From assembly GCA_012270875.1 (NCBI GenBank), contig JAAXHI010000454.1, forward strand, positions 1 through 36,903: DNA of 36,903 bases, given 5' to 3'. Shown here in pieces: positions 17,701-26,355 of this stretch (within the stretch, counting starts at the first letter, position 1; each line of letters starts with the position of its first letter). The stretch comes from Candidatus Poribacteria bacterium (GTDB lineage: Bacteria > Poribacteria > WGA-4E > WGA-3G). A model generated the notes under the pieces. That model was not told the origin of the DNA. It worked only from the letters and a program-made list of their open reading frames with translations, and made no database searches. The translations under genes were made by a program, and so were the position numbers.

Positions 17701-19065
17701 ATGCCAAAAAATTCAGTCCGATCCATAAATGTTTTTATCATAACGATGCTACTACTTTCCGTTATTAACATCGGATGCAGTTCAAAGGTTTTTGAGCAGC
17801 ACCAAGAAGACGGTTCTGAACAGTCTCAAAAGACGGTTACCTCTGCAAAACCGAAAGGGACGAGCATTTTCACTGTGATAGAGCTCGAAGATTTAGAGCA
17901 TCCGACCCTTGCGGCTTCTATTGAACTACCGTACCGCGTCTGTCCAAACAACACTGTGATTCTCTCAGGTGAACACGCATATCTCACAACAGAAAAGCAC
18001 CTACACGTCATTGATGTTTCGCTCCCGCAACGTCCCTCTTATCTGACATCTCTGGCGTTTCCTAAAGTGATCGGCAAAGTCCTTGCCGCTGGAGACCATC
18101 TCGTTATCGAGACACCGGTAAACTTTCATCTTGTCAATGTTTCACAGCCGTCGCATCCGGTACTTGAATTTACTGGGCATTTACCACAGTTACATGCAAT
18201 CAAAGACCTTGATGTTCTTGAGGATCATCTCTATGTTATGGGAGGAAATGAGTATCTATATATTTTTTACGCGCCTCGCGGACACGCACAACTCGTCAAG
18301 ACTGTTGAATTGTCGCCGCGCTGGTGGTTGTTCAGTCCGAAAGCCGTCCGTCCCAATATTCAACAGGTTGAGGCATCAAAGTTAGAACGTCTACCGAGTG
18401 GTATCTCTGAAGCACTCCGGTCTCAACGCGGATTTTTACAACTCCGCAGCGGCAAAGACCAGAAAGTTCGCGCATCGCCGCATTGCTTGGTCATGGAGCA
18501 GATACAAAACCCTATGAGATCCGCACAGTGTGATCTGTTGATTTACTCAGCATACAGAAAAAGTAGTGACGAGCTGCAAAAGCACGAGGCACGTTTCAAG
18601 TACATGTTCGGTAAGGATTTTCCGGCGGGTGGTGGAACCGTAGCCGCAGAACTCTACTACGTGGGTGCAGAAGGTCTTCATCATCTCAGGGCAGAAGCAG
18701 AAAACGATCCGCTCAAGGCTAAAGAAGGAAAGATACTTACTCGCGGCAAACCGAAAATTGCGTATACTGTCAGTGCCGGAAAGATGCAGCAAATCGAGCA
18801 ATATCCACCAGAAACGATAGTCCTCAACGACAAACAATTAGAACTCCCGGTGGGTCCCGTCACGGATTTTCAAATCTTGGAGGGTCTGCTTTACGTCGTC
18901 AGTGCAAACGGGTTCTTTTCTATCAGAAGCCTTATTACAGTCAAAGAATATTTTCAGGGAGATGACGCGCAGTTTATATCCGTCACTCCGCTTCAGGCAA
19001 ATCGACCGATAAGTTTGGCAGTTGGGAAAAACTTCGCCTACGTGTTAGCCACACCGAAAGATTGA
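17701..19065 (+). CDS. LVIVD-repeat lipoprotein
   Basis: 454 residues. The N-terminus (SVRSINVFIITMLLLSVINIGC) is a hydrophobic signal ending in a lipobox-like NIGC, with Cys about 26; the -3 residue is Asn, which is atypical, so lipidation is likely rather than certain. The body contains LVIVD-type repeats (HLHVIDVSLPQRPSYL, FHLVNVSQPSHPVL), a propeller family found in surface proteins, and a less regular C-terminal half. GGAGCAAGCA precedes the ATG. It lies 64 nt after the sigma fusion at 14193 with no terminator between them, so it may be transcribed with it and serve as a partner of its outer domain; this link is inference. Confidence 0.8.
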   Translation: MPKNSVRSINVFIITMLLLSVINIGCSSKVFEQHQEDGSEQSQKTVTSAKPKGTSIFTVIELEDLEHPTLAASIELPYRVCPNNTVILSGEHAYLTTEKHLHVIDVSLPQRPSYLTSLAFPKVIGKVLAAGDHLVIETPVNFHLVNVSQPSHPVLEFTGHLPQLHAIKDLDVLEDHLYVMGGNEYLYIFYAPRGHAQLVKTVELSPRWWLFSPKAVRPNIQQVEASKLERLPSGISEALRSQRGFLQLRSGKDQKVRASPHCLVMEQIQNPMRSAQCDLLIYSAYRKSSDELQKHEARFKYMFGKDFPAGGGTVAAELYYVGAEGLHHLRAEAENDPLKAKEGKILTRGKPKIAYTVSAGKMQQIEQYPPETIVLNDKQLELPVGPVTDFQILEGLLYVVSANGFFSIRSLITVKEYFQGDDAQFISVTPLQANRPISLAVGKNFAYVLATPKD

Positions 19066-19078
19066 AAAAGATAAAAAA

Positions 19079-19107
19079 TTGACTGTCCCCGGAATTTGTG
19101 GTAAAAT
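19079..19107 (+). promoter_or_regulatory. Strong housekeeping promoter of the toxin-antitoxin pair
   Basis: TTGACT (19079-19084), a 17-nt spacer and TAAAAT (19102-19107), with TGTGG before the -10. It starts 13 nt after the previous stop codon and points to 19147. Confidence 0.75.
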
Positions 19108-19146
19108 ACTGGAAACTGTGACCTTGGACAAGGAGAAGCTTAAAAG

Positions 19147-19380
19147 ATGACCAGAGAGCAAATCATAACCCAAGACCCAGATATTCATGGCGGAGTGCCC
19201 GTGTTTACAGGCACCCGTGTGCCTGTCAAAAGTCTCATTGATCATCTCAAATCCGGCGAAAGCCTTGACTATTTTCTTGAAGGTTTCCCTTCTGTTTCTC
19301 GGCAACAGGCAGTCGCTTTTTTAGAAATCGCATTGGTATCGGTTTCCATCGAAAATCCTCTGCATCGCGCAGACGGGTGA
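19147..19380 (+). CDS. DUF433 family antitoxin
   Basis: 77 residues. The sequence around HGGVPVFTGTRVPVKSLIDHL is the hallmark of DUF433, small proteins with a winged-helix-like DNA-binding fold that are often antitoxins paired with PIN-like toxins. AAGGAG at 19130-19135 lies 11 nt before the ATG. The gene is followed after 13 nt by a DUF5615-type toxin gene, the usual partner. As in most such pairs, it is expected to bind the toxin and repress its own promoter at 19079. Confidence 0.88.
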   Translation: MTREQIITQDPDIHGGVPVFTGTRVPVKSLIDHLKSGESLDYFLEGFPSVSRQQAVAFLEIALVSVSIENPLHRADG

Positions 19381-19393
19381 GGTCGAAAAATAG

Positions 19394-19723
19394 ATGCGCG
19401 TTCTACTCGATGAAAACTTAGACTGGCGGTTGGTCCGCTATTTTGACGCTGATTTTCAAGTCACGACGGTTTCTCAGCAAGGTTGGAAAGGCATGCGAAA
19501 TGGCGAACTTCTTAGGCGAGCCGCCAAAGCCTTTGACGCACTTATCACAATGGATAGAGGGATTGAACATCAACAAAACCTCCGCAAATACACCATCGGT
19601 GTTATCCTCATCTCCGCCAAAAGCAATCGGCTTCAAGACATTCAACCTGCTATGCACCGCGTCAATCAACTTCTAAAAACTCTTGAATCCGGACAGGTCA
19701 TCCCCGTGTTGGTCAGCACCTAA
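19394..19723 (+). CDS. DUF5615 PIN-like toxin
   Basis: 109 residues. The N-terminus MRVLLDENLDWRL and the later ALITMDRGIEH fit the DUF5615 (PIN-like, Mut7-C-related) family; D6, E7, E38 and D54 are candidate metal ligands of a nuclease site. Family members are toxin partners of DUF433 antitoxins and are thought to act as RNases. The gene is 13 nt downstream of the antitoxin, so the two are one operon. All expected acidic residues appear present, so the toxin is probably intact. Confidence 0.87.
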   Translation: MRVLLDENLDWRLVRYFDADFQVTTVSQQGWKGMRNGELLRRAAKAFDALITMDRGIEHQQNLRKYTIGVILISAKSNRLQDIQPAMHRVNQLLKTLESGQVIPVLVST

Positions 19724-19793
19724 CCGTTCGTTGTCAAAAAATTAGAATCTCAACCCTCTTATCATGAACCCACTCCATTTTTTTGCAGAATTG

Positions 19794-19820
19794 TGTGACT
19801 TTCTCATCTCAAACGGCGTC
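19794..19820 (+). promoter_or_regulatory. ECF-type promoter of the sigma-WD40 gene at 19870
   Basis: TGTGAC (19794-19799), a 17-nt spacer and CGTC (19817-19820) followed by ACTAT, preceded by GCAGAATTG. CGTC ends 49 nt before the ATG. The leader between promoter and ATG is nearly the same as that of the gene at 23161 (GAACATTCCCT, then CCAGAGGTATCCG). Confidence 0.68.
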
Positions 19821-19869
19821 ACTATGTGTTGATATGAAATACTGAACATTCCCTATCCAGAGGTATCCG

Positions 19870-22707
19870 ATGAAAAACAGTGATGTTCAACTTATCCAAC
19901 GCGTGCTTGATGGCGATGATACGGCGTTCTCCGCACTCGTGAAAAAATATCAGCGATCTGTTCATGCGCTTGCGTGGCGGAAGGTCGGAGATTTCCACAT
20001 CGCCGAGGATATCACACAAGAGACGTTCCTAAAAGCGTATCAGGGACTCTCTACGCTAAAGGAACCACAGTCCTTTGCGAGTTGGCTCTATGTGATAACG
20101 GCGAACCGTTGTAATACTTGGCTGCGTAAGAAACGTTTACGGACGCAGTCGTTGGAAGACACAAGCAGCACACAGTTAGAAAAAGCGACGTATTCTGGAT
20201 ATGTCATTGAAGAAAACGAGCGGATGACGGTCGAAACACAACGCGAAGTCGTCAAAAAACTACTCGCAAAATTAAAAGAAAGCGATCGGACTGTCATCAC
20301 GCTTTATTACTTCGGGGGAATGACGTACGAAGAGATCAGCAAGTTTCTGGGTGTATCGGTAGGTGCGATTAAAAATCGTGTTTACCGTGCTCAAGAACGT
20401 CTGAAGAAGGAGGAACCGATGATACGAGAGGCTTTAGAGCATTTCCAAATCACACCGAGCCTTACGGACAACATCATGCAAGAAATCTCACGTTTGAAAC
20501 CTGTTGCGCCATCAAGCAGTAAACCGTTAATTCCATGGGCGGTAGGTGTTTCCGCGTTGGTCGTCGTGTTTTTGATGTTGGGGGTCGGGACGCAATACTT
20601 ATCGCGTTTCCAGAAACCTTACAGTTTCGATGCTGCAGCTGAGATGACAGTTGAGCTCATTGAAGCACCCGTCGTGCTAAACCTTGAATCTAAACCGGAT
20701 GTTCGGACGCAGTTGGGGAATGTCAGCACGCCGAGCAAAAGCGATACCGCCAATCAGCATCCTAACGAGGTTTCAGCATTGGTCGCTGAATCACAAGCAG
20801 ATAATACGGTTAATAAAGACTATTCACAAGGGGAACTGCCGAAAGAGGCGAAAGCACGGTTCGGAAAAGGTGGTATTAATACGATCCAGTTTTCACCGGA
20901 CGGCACGCAACTTGCAGTTGGAAGTGACATCGGTGTATGGCTGTACAATGTTGAAACAGGTAAAGAGGAGTCTCTGTTTGCAGGGATGTGCCATACGCTT
21001 GCATTTTCACCCGATGGTCGCTTCTTGGTGAATAGCGGTGGCATGTTTCGCGGGCAGGAACTCCAATTGTGGGACATGGCTGCTGCCCGTAAGGTCCCCC
21101 TCATTGGTGGACCCTTTGCCGGATCTGCATTGCAGTTTTCTGAAGATAGCAAAACACTCATCAGTTTAGGTAACTTCGGGGACAGACTTTTCCGGTTAGA
21201 TGTTGAAAGTGGACAAGGAAATGTGCAGAAGACCGAAGCAGAATTTGGTATGGGGAGACCTTATCCTGAGGTCTTCGCACTCACATACGATAAAATTGCG
21301 ATTGGATGGGATGATGGGAAAATACAGTTGTGGGATCCAAAAACGGGTAAAGCGTTATCGACGCTCGACGGACATGCAATGCCAGCGGATATGTCGGATG
21401 ATAAAAAAGTCTTAGCATTAGCATTTTCACCCGATGGTACTCGCCTTGCCAGTGGAAGCAAGGATAAGACGGTGCGCTTATGGGATCTCACCAACGCCGA
21501 CGACGGGATTATCCTTCAAAAACATACCGGATGGACAAATGTGTTAGTGTTTTCGCCGGACGGGAAAATGCTTGCTAGTGGGAGTGTCGATAAAACAGTG
21601 CAGTTGTGGGATACTGCCACGGGTGAGTCACTCGCGACATTGACTGGCAATACCAGTAGTATTAATGCGCTAACGTTTTCACCTGATAATAGTGTGCTTG
21701 TAAGCGGAGGGGCGGATGGCACTCTCCGATTTTGGAATACAGAAACAGGAGTTTCGCTACCGCTCCATATCATAGGACACATGGCATCGATGAGAGCAGC
21801 GACTTTTTTTCAAGGTAGTTCCACGCTTGTAGGTGTAGCATTTAATGGGGAAATTACCTTTTGGAATCTGAAAACGCCGCATAAGTCTATTGTTCATACG
21901 GCAGGCCATCGAGATTTGTTCCCGACTTTAGCGTTTTCACCGGATGGTACGAAACTCGCCAGTGTTGGTGCCGAGGGCAGCATAATCTTCGGTGTACGCG
22001 GTATCGCCAGTTGGTGTCCAGATTCTTTGATTCGTTTGACGGATGTCAGCACGGGGAACGAATTGGCGACCCTTACAGATATTGGAGTCCCTTCAAACCT
22101 GACTTTTTCGCCTGATGGAAAAATAGTAGCCTTTAGTAGTCACGGTAAAATTAGCTTGTGGAATACAGAAACAGGGATTTTAGTTGATACCTTTCTTCCG
22201 CCCGCGAGTGCTTTGGCATTCTCATCAGACGGGAAAAAACTCGTTACTGGCACTAAGGAGGGAGATGTTGAGATGTGGAATGCGGAAACCGGGGTTGCGG
22301 TAACTTCCTCTATAGAACTTGATGGTTTTAGCAATACTGTAGCACCTATCAGAGCCTTGGTATTCTCTCCAAATGGTACGCTGCTTGCTGTGGCAAAGGA
22401 TGAAGGCATTTATTTGTTGGGAAGTAATAAAGAAATTCATCTTAAAGAAAGGCACCACCGTGGTGGCAGAACGTTAGCGTTTTCGCCAGATAGTACTGTA
22501 TTTGTTGTTGGACTTAGATATGGCAACATTGAGTTATGGGATTTGATAAAGGGAAACAAACTTACTACACTCAATGGACATACAGAAGAAGTGAAGATGT
22601 TAGCATTTTCACCTGATGGTCAAACGCTTGTCAGCACAGGAGAAGATGGCACAATTCTCTTGTGGGATTGGGATGAAATCCTCACAGGTTCATCTAAAAA
22701 CGAATAA
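19870..22707 (+). CDS. ECF sigma factor fused to transmembrane WD40 double propeller
   Basis: 945 residues. Sigma region 2 is at about 23-90 (IAEDITQETFLKAYQGL), region 4 at about 130-180 (ESDRTVITLYYFGGMTYEEI, a helix-turn-helix ending in VYRAQERL), a transmembrane helix at about 221-241 and the stalk RFQKPYSFDAAAEMTVE at about 246-262. From about 335 there are about 14 WD40-type blades (FSPDGTQLAVGS, FSPDGTRLASGSKDKTVRLWD, FSPDGQTLVSTGEDGTILLWD), enough for two seven-bladed propellers. The blades are preceded by a cap (LPKEAKARFGKG) that also occurs in the genes at 26356 and 32116. Sigma-WD40 fusions are known from Planctomycetes; here the membrane helix places the propeller outside the cytoplasm. 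The internal start lies at codon 184. Confidence 0.92.
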   Translation: MKNSDVQLIQRVLDGDDTAFSALVKKYQRSVHALAWRKVGDFHIAEDITQETFLKAYQGLSTLKEPQSFASWLYVITANRCNTWLRKKRLRTQSLEDTSSTQLEKATYSGYVIEENERMTVETQREVVKKLLAKLKESDRTVITLYYFGGMTYEEISKFLGVSVGAIKNRVYRAQERLKKEEPMIREALEHFQITPSLTDNIMQEISRLKPVAPSSSKPLIPWAVGVSALVVVFLMLGVGTQYLSRFQKPYSFDAAAEMTVELIEAPVVLNLESKPDVRTQLGNVSTPSKSDTANQHPNEVSALVAESQADNTVNKDYSQGELPKEAKARFGKGGINTIQFSPDGTQLAVGSDIGVWLYNVETGKEESLFAGMCHTLAFSPDGRFLVNSGGMFRGQELQLWDMAAARKVPLIGGPFAGSALQFSEDSKTLISLGNFGDRLFRLDVESGQGNVQKTEAEFGMGRPYPEVFALTYDKIAIGWDDGKIQLWDPKTGKALSTLDGHAMPADMSDDKKVLALAFSPDGTRLASGSKDKTVRLWDLTNADDGIILQKHTGWTNVLVFSPDGKMLASGSVDKTVQLWDTATGESLATLTGNTSSINALTFSPDNSVLVSGGADGTLRFWNTETGVSLPLHIIGHMASMRAATFFQGSSTLVGVAFNGEITFWNLKTPHKSIVHTAGHRDLFPTLAFSPDGTKLASVGAEGSIIFGVRGIASWCPDSLIRLTDVSTGNELATLTDIGVPSNLTFSPDGKIVAFSSHGKISLWNTETGILVDTFLPPASALAFSSDGKKLVTGTKEGDVEMWNAETGVAVTSSIELDGFSNTVAPIRALVFSPNGTLLAVAKDEGIYLLGSNKEIHLKERHHRGGRTLAFSPDSTVFVVGLRYGNIELWDLIKGNKLTTLNGHTEEVKMLAFSPDGQTLVSTGEDGTILLWDWDEILTGSSKNE
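20407..20421 (+). promoter_or_regulatory. Internal Shine-Dalgarno and ATG at codon 184
   Basis: AAGGAGG (20407-20413), a 5-nt spacer and an in-frame ATG (20419). It is one of the best matches to the 16S rRNA tail among the six internal sites. Confidence 0.5.
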
Positions 22708-22725
22708 CGGTAAAACAGATTGTAG

Positions 22726-22765
22726 CGGAGGTAATTACCTATGGATTACAAGTGTATTGCCTCCG
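22726..22765 (+). terminator. Possible terminator hairpin after the sigma-WD40 gene
   Basis: CGGAGGTAAT (22726-22735) pairs with ATTGCCTCCG (22756-22765) over 10 bp with one G-T pair and a 20-nt loop, followed by a pyrimidine-rich stretch ending CCCTTTTG. It is weaker than the three GGGCGG-type hairpins in the window. Confidence 0.45.
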
Positions 22766-22784
22766 TCTCCTTGATCCCTTTTGT

Positions 22785-22904
22785 CTTATACCATTTCTAA
22801 ATGTTTATCGGACATTACCGGTTTTGATGTAATGTCTGGCGATGCGGAACAAACTGGAAGTTTATTCTACATAAAGAGGGATTTATTAACAGAAATGGTA
22901 TTAG
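22785..22904. mobile_element. MITE-like element of about 120 nt
   Basis: CTTATACCATTTCT (22785-22798) and the reverse complement of AGAAATGGTATTAG (22891-22904) match at 13 of 14 positions, forming terminal inverted repeats of a non-coding element. Inside is a perfect 8-bp hairpin GACATTAC/GTAATGTC (22811-22818, 22829-22836). A lone end of the same type (AGAAATGGTAT) occurs at 28864-28874. No transposase is present in the window. It fills much of the 453-nt spacer between 22707 and 23161. Confidence 0.6.
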
Positions 22905-22947
22905 TATTACACCTTCCGATTTCTATTACGCTTCTTCGCTAAATTTG

Positions 22948-22956
22948 TGCTATAAT
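22948..22956 (+). promoter_or_regulatory. Possible extended -10 promoter
   Basis: TGCTATAAT matches the extended -10 consensus exactly, with no clear -35. It lies about 200 nt upstream of the gene at 23161 and resembles the site at 10762. Confidence 0.4.
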
Positions 22957-23084
22957 CCCACTCACAGAAAGCAGCAATTACAAGCCCTCCTTATCCCTCA
23001 TTATCACCATAACCGAATCTTGACCCACTTTTCATGAACCTGTATCTCCGGACGAAGCGGGTTAAACAAAAATTTTCAGAATTG

Positions 23085-23111
23085 TGAAACTTTTTAATGA
23101 CTCGTCGCGTC
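23085..23111 (+). promoter_or_regulatory. ECF-type promoter of the sigma-BNR gene at 23161
   Basis: TGAAAC (23085-23090), a 17-nt spacer and CGTC (23108-23111) followed by ACTAAG. This is the copy closest to known ECF promoters: Bacillus SigW sites read TGAAAC, 16-17 nt, CGTA. CGTC ends 49 nt before the ATG. Confidence 0.72.
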
Positions 23112-23160
23112 ACTAAGGGTTGATGTAAAGTAATGAACATTCCCTGTCCAGAGGTATCCG

Positions 23161-26157
23161 ATGAAAAATGACGATGTTCAGCTCATTCAACGCGTCCTTG
23201 AAGGCGATGATACGGCGTTCTCCACACTTGTGAAAAAATATCAGCGATCTGTTCATGCGCTTGCGTGGCGGAAGGTCGGAGATTTCCATATTGCCGAGGA
23301 TATTACACAGGATTCGTTCCTCAAAGCGTATCAGCGACTCTCTACGTTGAAGGAGCCACAGTCCTTTGCGAGTTGGCTGTACGTCATCACCGCAAATCAG
23401 TGTAAAGCGTGGATTCGGAAGAAACGGACGTGGATTCAGTCGTTGGAAGACACAAGCAGCGTACAGTTAGAAAGAGCGACCTACTCTGGACATATCATTG
23501 CGGAGAACGAGCAGATGACAGAAGAAGCACAACGTGAAGTCGTCAAGAAACTACTCGCCAAATTACAAGAAAGTGACCGAACGGTCATTACGCTCTATTA
23601 CCTCGGGGGAATGACGTATGAAGAAATTAGCAATTTTTTAGGTGTATCGGTAGGTGCGATTAAAAGTCGGCTTCACCGAGCAAGGCAGCGCTTAAAAAAG
23701 GAGGAACCGATGATTAGAGAGGCTTTAGGCAATTTCCAAATTACGCCGAATCTTACCGAGAATATCATGCAAGAAATCTCGCGTCTGAAACCGATTGCAC
23801 CATCAGGTAGCAAACCGATTGTGCCGTGGGGAATCATAGGTGTTTCCACAATAGCAGTCGTCTTTTTAATATTAGGTGTTGGCACGGAGTACTTATCGCG
23901 TTTTCAAAAACCGTACAGTTTTGATGCGACATCAGAAATGATGGTTGATATTATTGAAACGCCAATCGTATTAGATATTGAATCGAAACCCGATGTCCGG
24001 ACGCAACTTGGCAGCACTACCGCGCTCAGTAAAAACGATGGTGCCGGTCAGCAACCTGATGAGGTCTTATTTGCTGCTGCACAAGCAGAAGGAGAGGACG
24101 TTTCTGTCCCGAAACAGCAGTGGATCCGGGCAGGACCGATCAAAGGAAGTAGAGCAGAAGGTTTACTTGCGACATCTGAGGGTGAGTTTTACACTTTTGC
24201 TGATATGCAAATTTACAAATTAGAAACCGATGGAAAAAAGGGGCGACACATCTTTGATTTTAGGTCCCTGGTAAATTCTCGTCCGCCAGCTGCACCGCTC
24301 GCAAAGTGGAAAGACACCCTCTACATTATGCTGGCAAACGAACTTCTTGCTTCAAAGGACGACGGTCAGACATGGAATTTGGTACACACTTTGCCAGCCG
24401 TACATTACTTTGCGATTGGTTTGATACTAACGGATCAAGCGTTCTATGCCGCTTTTGAGGACGGTATTTTCCGTTCTGAGGACCTTGGCAAAACGTGGAA
24501 GGCAATAAACGATGGATTAATGATGGGGGATATGGGGTATATCCGTTCTATCGTCAATATTCAAGACACATTGTTTGCTGGGACCAGCAACGGACTCTAC
24601 CGCCTCAGTGCTGACAGTTGGCAACGTGTGGCGTTTCCAGTATCCGTTGGACGGATCCGTTCAGCTGCAGCGACTGAAGAGAAACTTTACGTTGTTGCGG
24701 AGATGGCTGATACGGATCCTCGTAAAGTTTCCAGGGGGCTGCAGCGGGCTTGGTCAATATTTCGCTCAACTGATTTGGGGAGTTCGTGGGACGATATTAC
24801 ACCAACAAACGCTTGGGCAGTAAAAGGATGGCCACCCTCTATTAAACTTATTGCTGCTGGCGACACACTTTTAGCGATGGAACAAGGGATGGTGCGCTCT
24901 ACCGATGGTGGAAACACGTGGCTGCCCACACAATTACCCGGGACATCCCCTACAATGAATGCTGATGTAGACGTTGCGATAGCAGTAAACGACGTTTTTT
25001 ATGTTGGGAGTTGGCGTAGTGGACTCCATCGTTCTACCGATGCTGGCAAATCGTGGAACATCGTAAACATCACGCCGGATACAGGTCAAATAGGTAATCT
25101 CATCGCGCATAGAAAAAACAACACACCTCTGACGCTCTACGCGAGATATGAAGAAGAAAAGGTCGTAAAAACCACTGATAGAGGTAAGTCTTGGAAGACC
25201 GTTCAAATAGAAATGCCGATGACAGTGCCTCGCAGAGAAAGCATACCAAGTATTACCCATATCGTCAAAGCCGATGGTAAAATCTATGCCAAAGGTGGCG
25301 ATGTGCTTGGTAGAGGAAAGACGCGAATATATCGCGTATCTACAGATAGCAATTCGCTTGTTCCGATACAAGGCATGCCGATCTTTGACGGAATGCCTTT
25401 AACGTTCGAGTCAAGTCGAATAAGGGGAATGAGAAGGGACGGGGCTAACTTGTCAGATGCCTCAGTCATTGAGCAGTTGCGAGAAAAGGCTCCTGGTGCG
25501 GACGAATTCTTCAGGCAGTTGGTAGAATGGGATCCTCTACAGCCAGATGTCTATATACAATTAGGGTTCCGTAGGGGGGCGTTTGCTGTTAGTGGCGACA
25601 CGTTCTACATGGAATACAACTATAAACTCTTCCGATGGGAACCCGGTGATACTGAATGGTACGACACCGAACAGGAAGCAACCGTTGAACTGTCTCTGGG
25701 CTTAGCATCCAGAAAGCTTAAGCTCGCGACTTCAGGGAACACCGTCTACGTCGGCAAACGGGATGGGCACCTCGTGGTCTCGTTTGATAAAGGAAACAAT
25801 TGGATTGATCTCACGCCGATCTTACCCTTTCCCATCAAAGCCTTTTATGATATAGTGTTTGTGGGTTCCACGGTATATGTAGCAACGGATGCGGGTGTCG
25901 CTGCATCAAGTGATGGCAAACAGTGGCGTGCGATCACCGATGCAACGGGCACGCCTCTTATTATCGGGCCGTTGGCAGTTGATGGCACAAACGTTTATGG
26001 TGTTTCCAAGTCAGGTGTCCATCGGTTGGAAAACGGCACATGGAAAGAGGTTATTTCAGAGAGACCAAATAGCATGACCTCGCTTGCTGTTGATGGGAAC
26101 ATGTTGTACGTCGGCACGCAGGACAGCGGGGTGCTGCATTTCAATCTTGACGAATAA
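23161..26157 (+). CDS. ECF sigma factor fused to transmembrane BNR/Asp-box beta-propeller
   Basis: 998 residues. Sigma region 2 is at about 23-90 (IAEDITQDSFLKAYQRL), region 4 at about 130-180 (ESDRTVITLYYLGGMTYEEI, then a helix-turn-helix ending in LHRARQRL), a transmembrane helix at about 221-242 and the stalk RFQKPYSFDATSEMMVD. The propeller has about eight Asp-box motifs (SKDDGQTW, SEDLGKTW, STDLGSSW, STDGGNTW, STDAGKSW, TTDRGKSW, SFDKGNNW, SSDGKQW). It aligns with the gene at 10901 over its whole length but has replaced its promoter-proximal leader with one nearly identical to that of the sigma-WD40 gene at 19870, and its region 4 is also closer to that gene. This suggests recombination between family members. 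A terminator hairpin follows 22 nt after the stop. Confidence 0.92.
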   Translation: MKNDDVQLIQRVLEGDDTAFSTLVKKYQRSVHALAWRKVGDFHIAEDITQDSFLKAYQRLSTLKEPQSFASWLYVITANQCKAWIRKKRTWIQSLEDTSSVQLERATYSGHIIAENEQMTEEAQREVVKKLLAKLQESDRTVITLYYLGGMTYEEISNFLGVSVGAIKSRLHRARQRLKKEEPMIREALGNFQITPNLTENIMQEISRLKPIAPSGSKPIVPWGIIGVSTIAVVFLILGVGTEYLSRFQKPYSFDATSEMMVDIIETPIVLDIESKPDVRTQLGSTTALSKNDGAGQQPDEVLFAAAQAEGEDVSVPKQQWIRAGPIKGSRAEGLLATSEGEFYTFADMQIYKLETDGKKGRHIFDFRSLVNSRPPAAPLAKWKDTLYIMLANELLASKDDGQTWNLVHTLPAVHYFAIGLILTDQAFYAAFEDGIFRSEDLGKTWKAINDGLMMGDMGYIRSIVNIQDTLFAGTSNGLYRLSADSWQRVAFPVSVGRIRSAAATEEKLYVVAEMADTDPRKVSRGLQRAWSIFRSTDLGSSWDDITPTNAWAVKGWPPSIKLIAAGDTLLAMEQGMVRSTDGGNTWLPTQLPGTSPTMNADVDVAIAVNDVFYVGSWRSGLHRSTDAGKSWNIVNITPDTGQIGNLIAHRKNNTPLTLYARYEEEKVVKTTDRGKSWKTVQIEMPMTVPRRESIPSITHIVKADGKIYAKGGDVLGRGKTRIYRVSTDSNSLVPIQGMPIFDGMPLTFESSRIRGMRRDGANLSDASVIEQLREKAPGADEFFRQLVEWDPLQPDVYIQLGFRRGAFAVSGDTFYMEYNYKLFRWEPGDTEWYDTEQEATVELSLGLASRKLKLATSGNTVYVGKRDGHLVVSFDKGNNWIDLTPILPFPIKAFYDIVFVGSTVYVATDAGVAASSDGKQWRAITDATGTPLIIGPLAVDGTNVYGVSKSGVHRLENGTWKEVISERPNSMTSLAVDGNMLYVGTQDSGVLHFNLDE
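23698..23712 (+). promoter_or_regulatory. Internal Shine-Dalgarno and ATG at codon 184
   Basis: AAGGAGG (23698-23704), a 5-nt spacer and an in-frame ATG (23710) after sigma region 4. Confidence 0.5.
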
Positions 26158-26179
26158 TAGAAATCAATATATCTTACCT

Positions 26180-26201
26180 GGGCGGTGCAACAATACCGCC
26201 C
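26180..26201 (+). terminator. Hairpin terminator after the sigma-BNR gene
   Basis: GGGCGGT (26180-26186) and ACCGCCC (26195-26201) form a perfect 7-bp stem with an 8-nt loop, followed by ATTCTCTCC. It is related to the hairpins at 14001 and 31964. Confidence 0.7.
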
Positions 26202-26285
26202 ATTCTCTCCGTATTCAAATCCTCAATAATTTACGCAAATATTTACACGCCCTTTCCAGATCAGATGCGCTTTTAGCTGCATTTG

Positions 26286-26294
26286 TGGTATAAT
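26286..26294 (+). promoter_or_regulatory. Possible extended -10 promoter of the sigma-less WD40 gene
   Basis: TGGTATAAT matches the extended -10 consensus; no good -35 is seen. No ECF-type box is present upstream of this gene, in contrast to its sigma-bearing relatives. Confidence 0.5.
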
Positions 26295-26355
26295 ATTTTG
26301 ATATAAGTGAGAATTGCTTGGATTGTGCCTACTACGGCTTAAGGAGGGAACCCCC

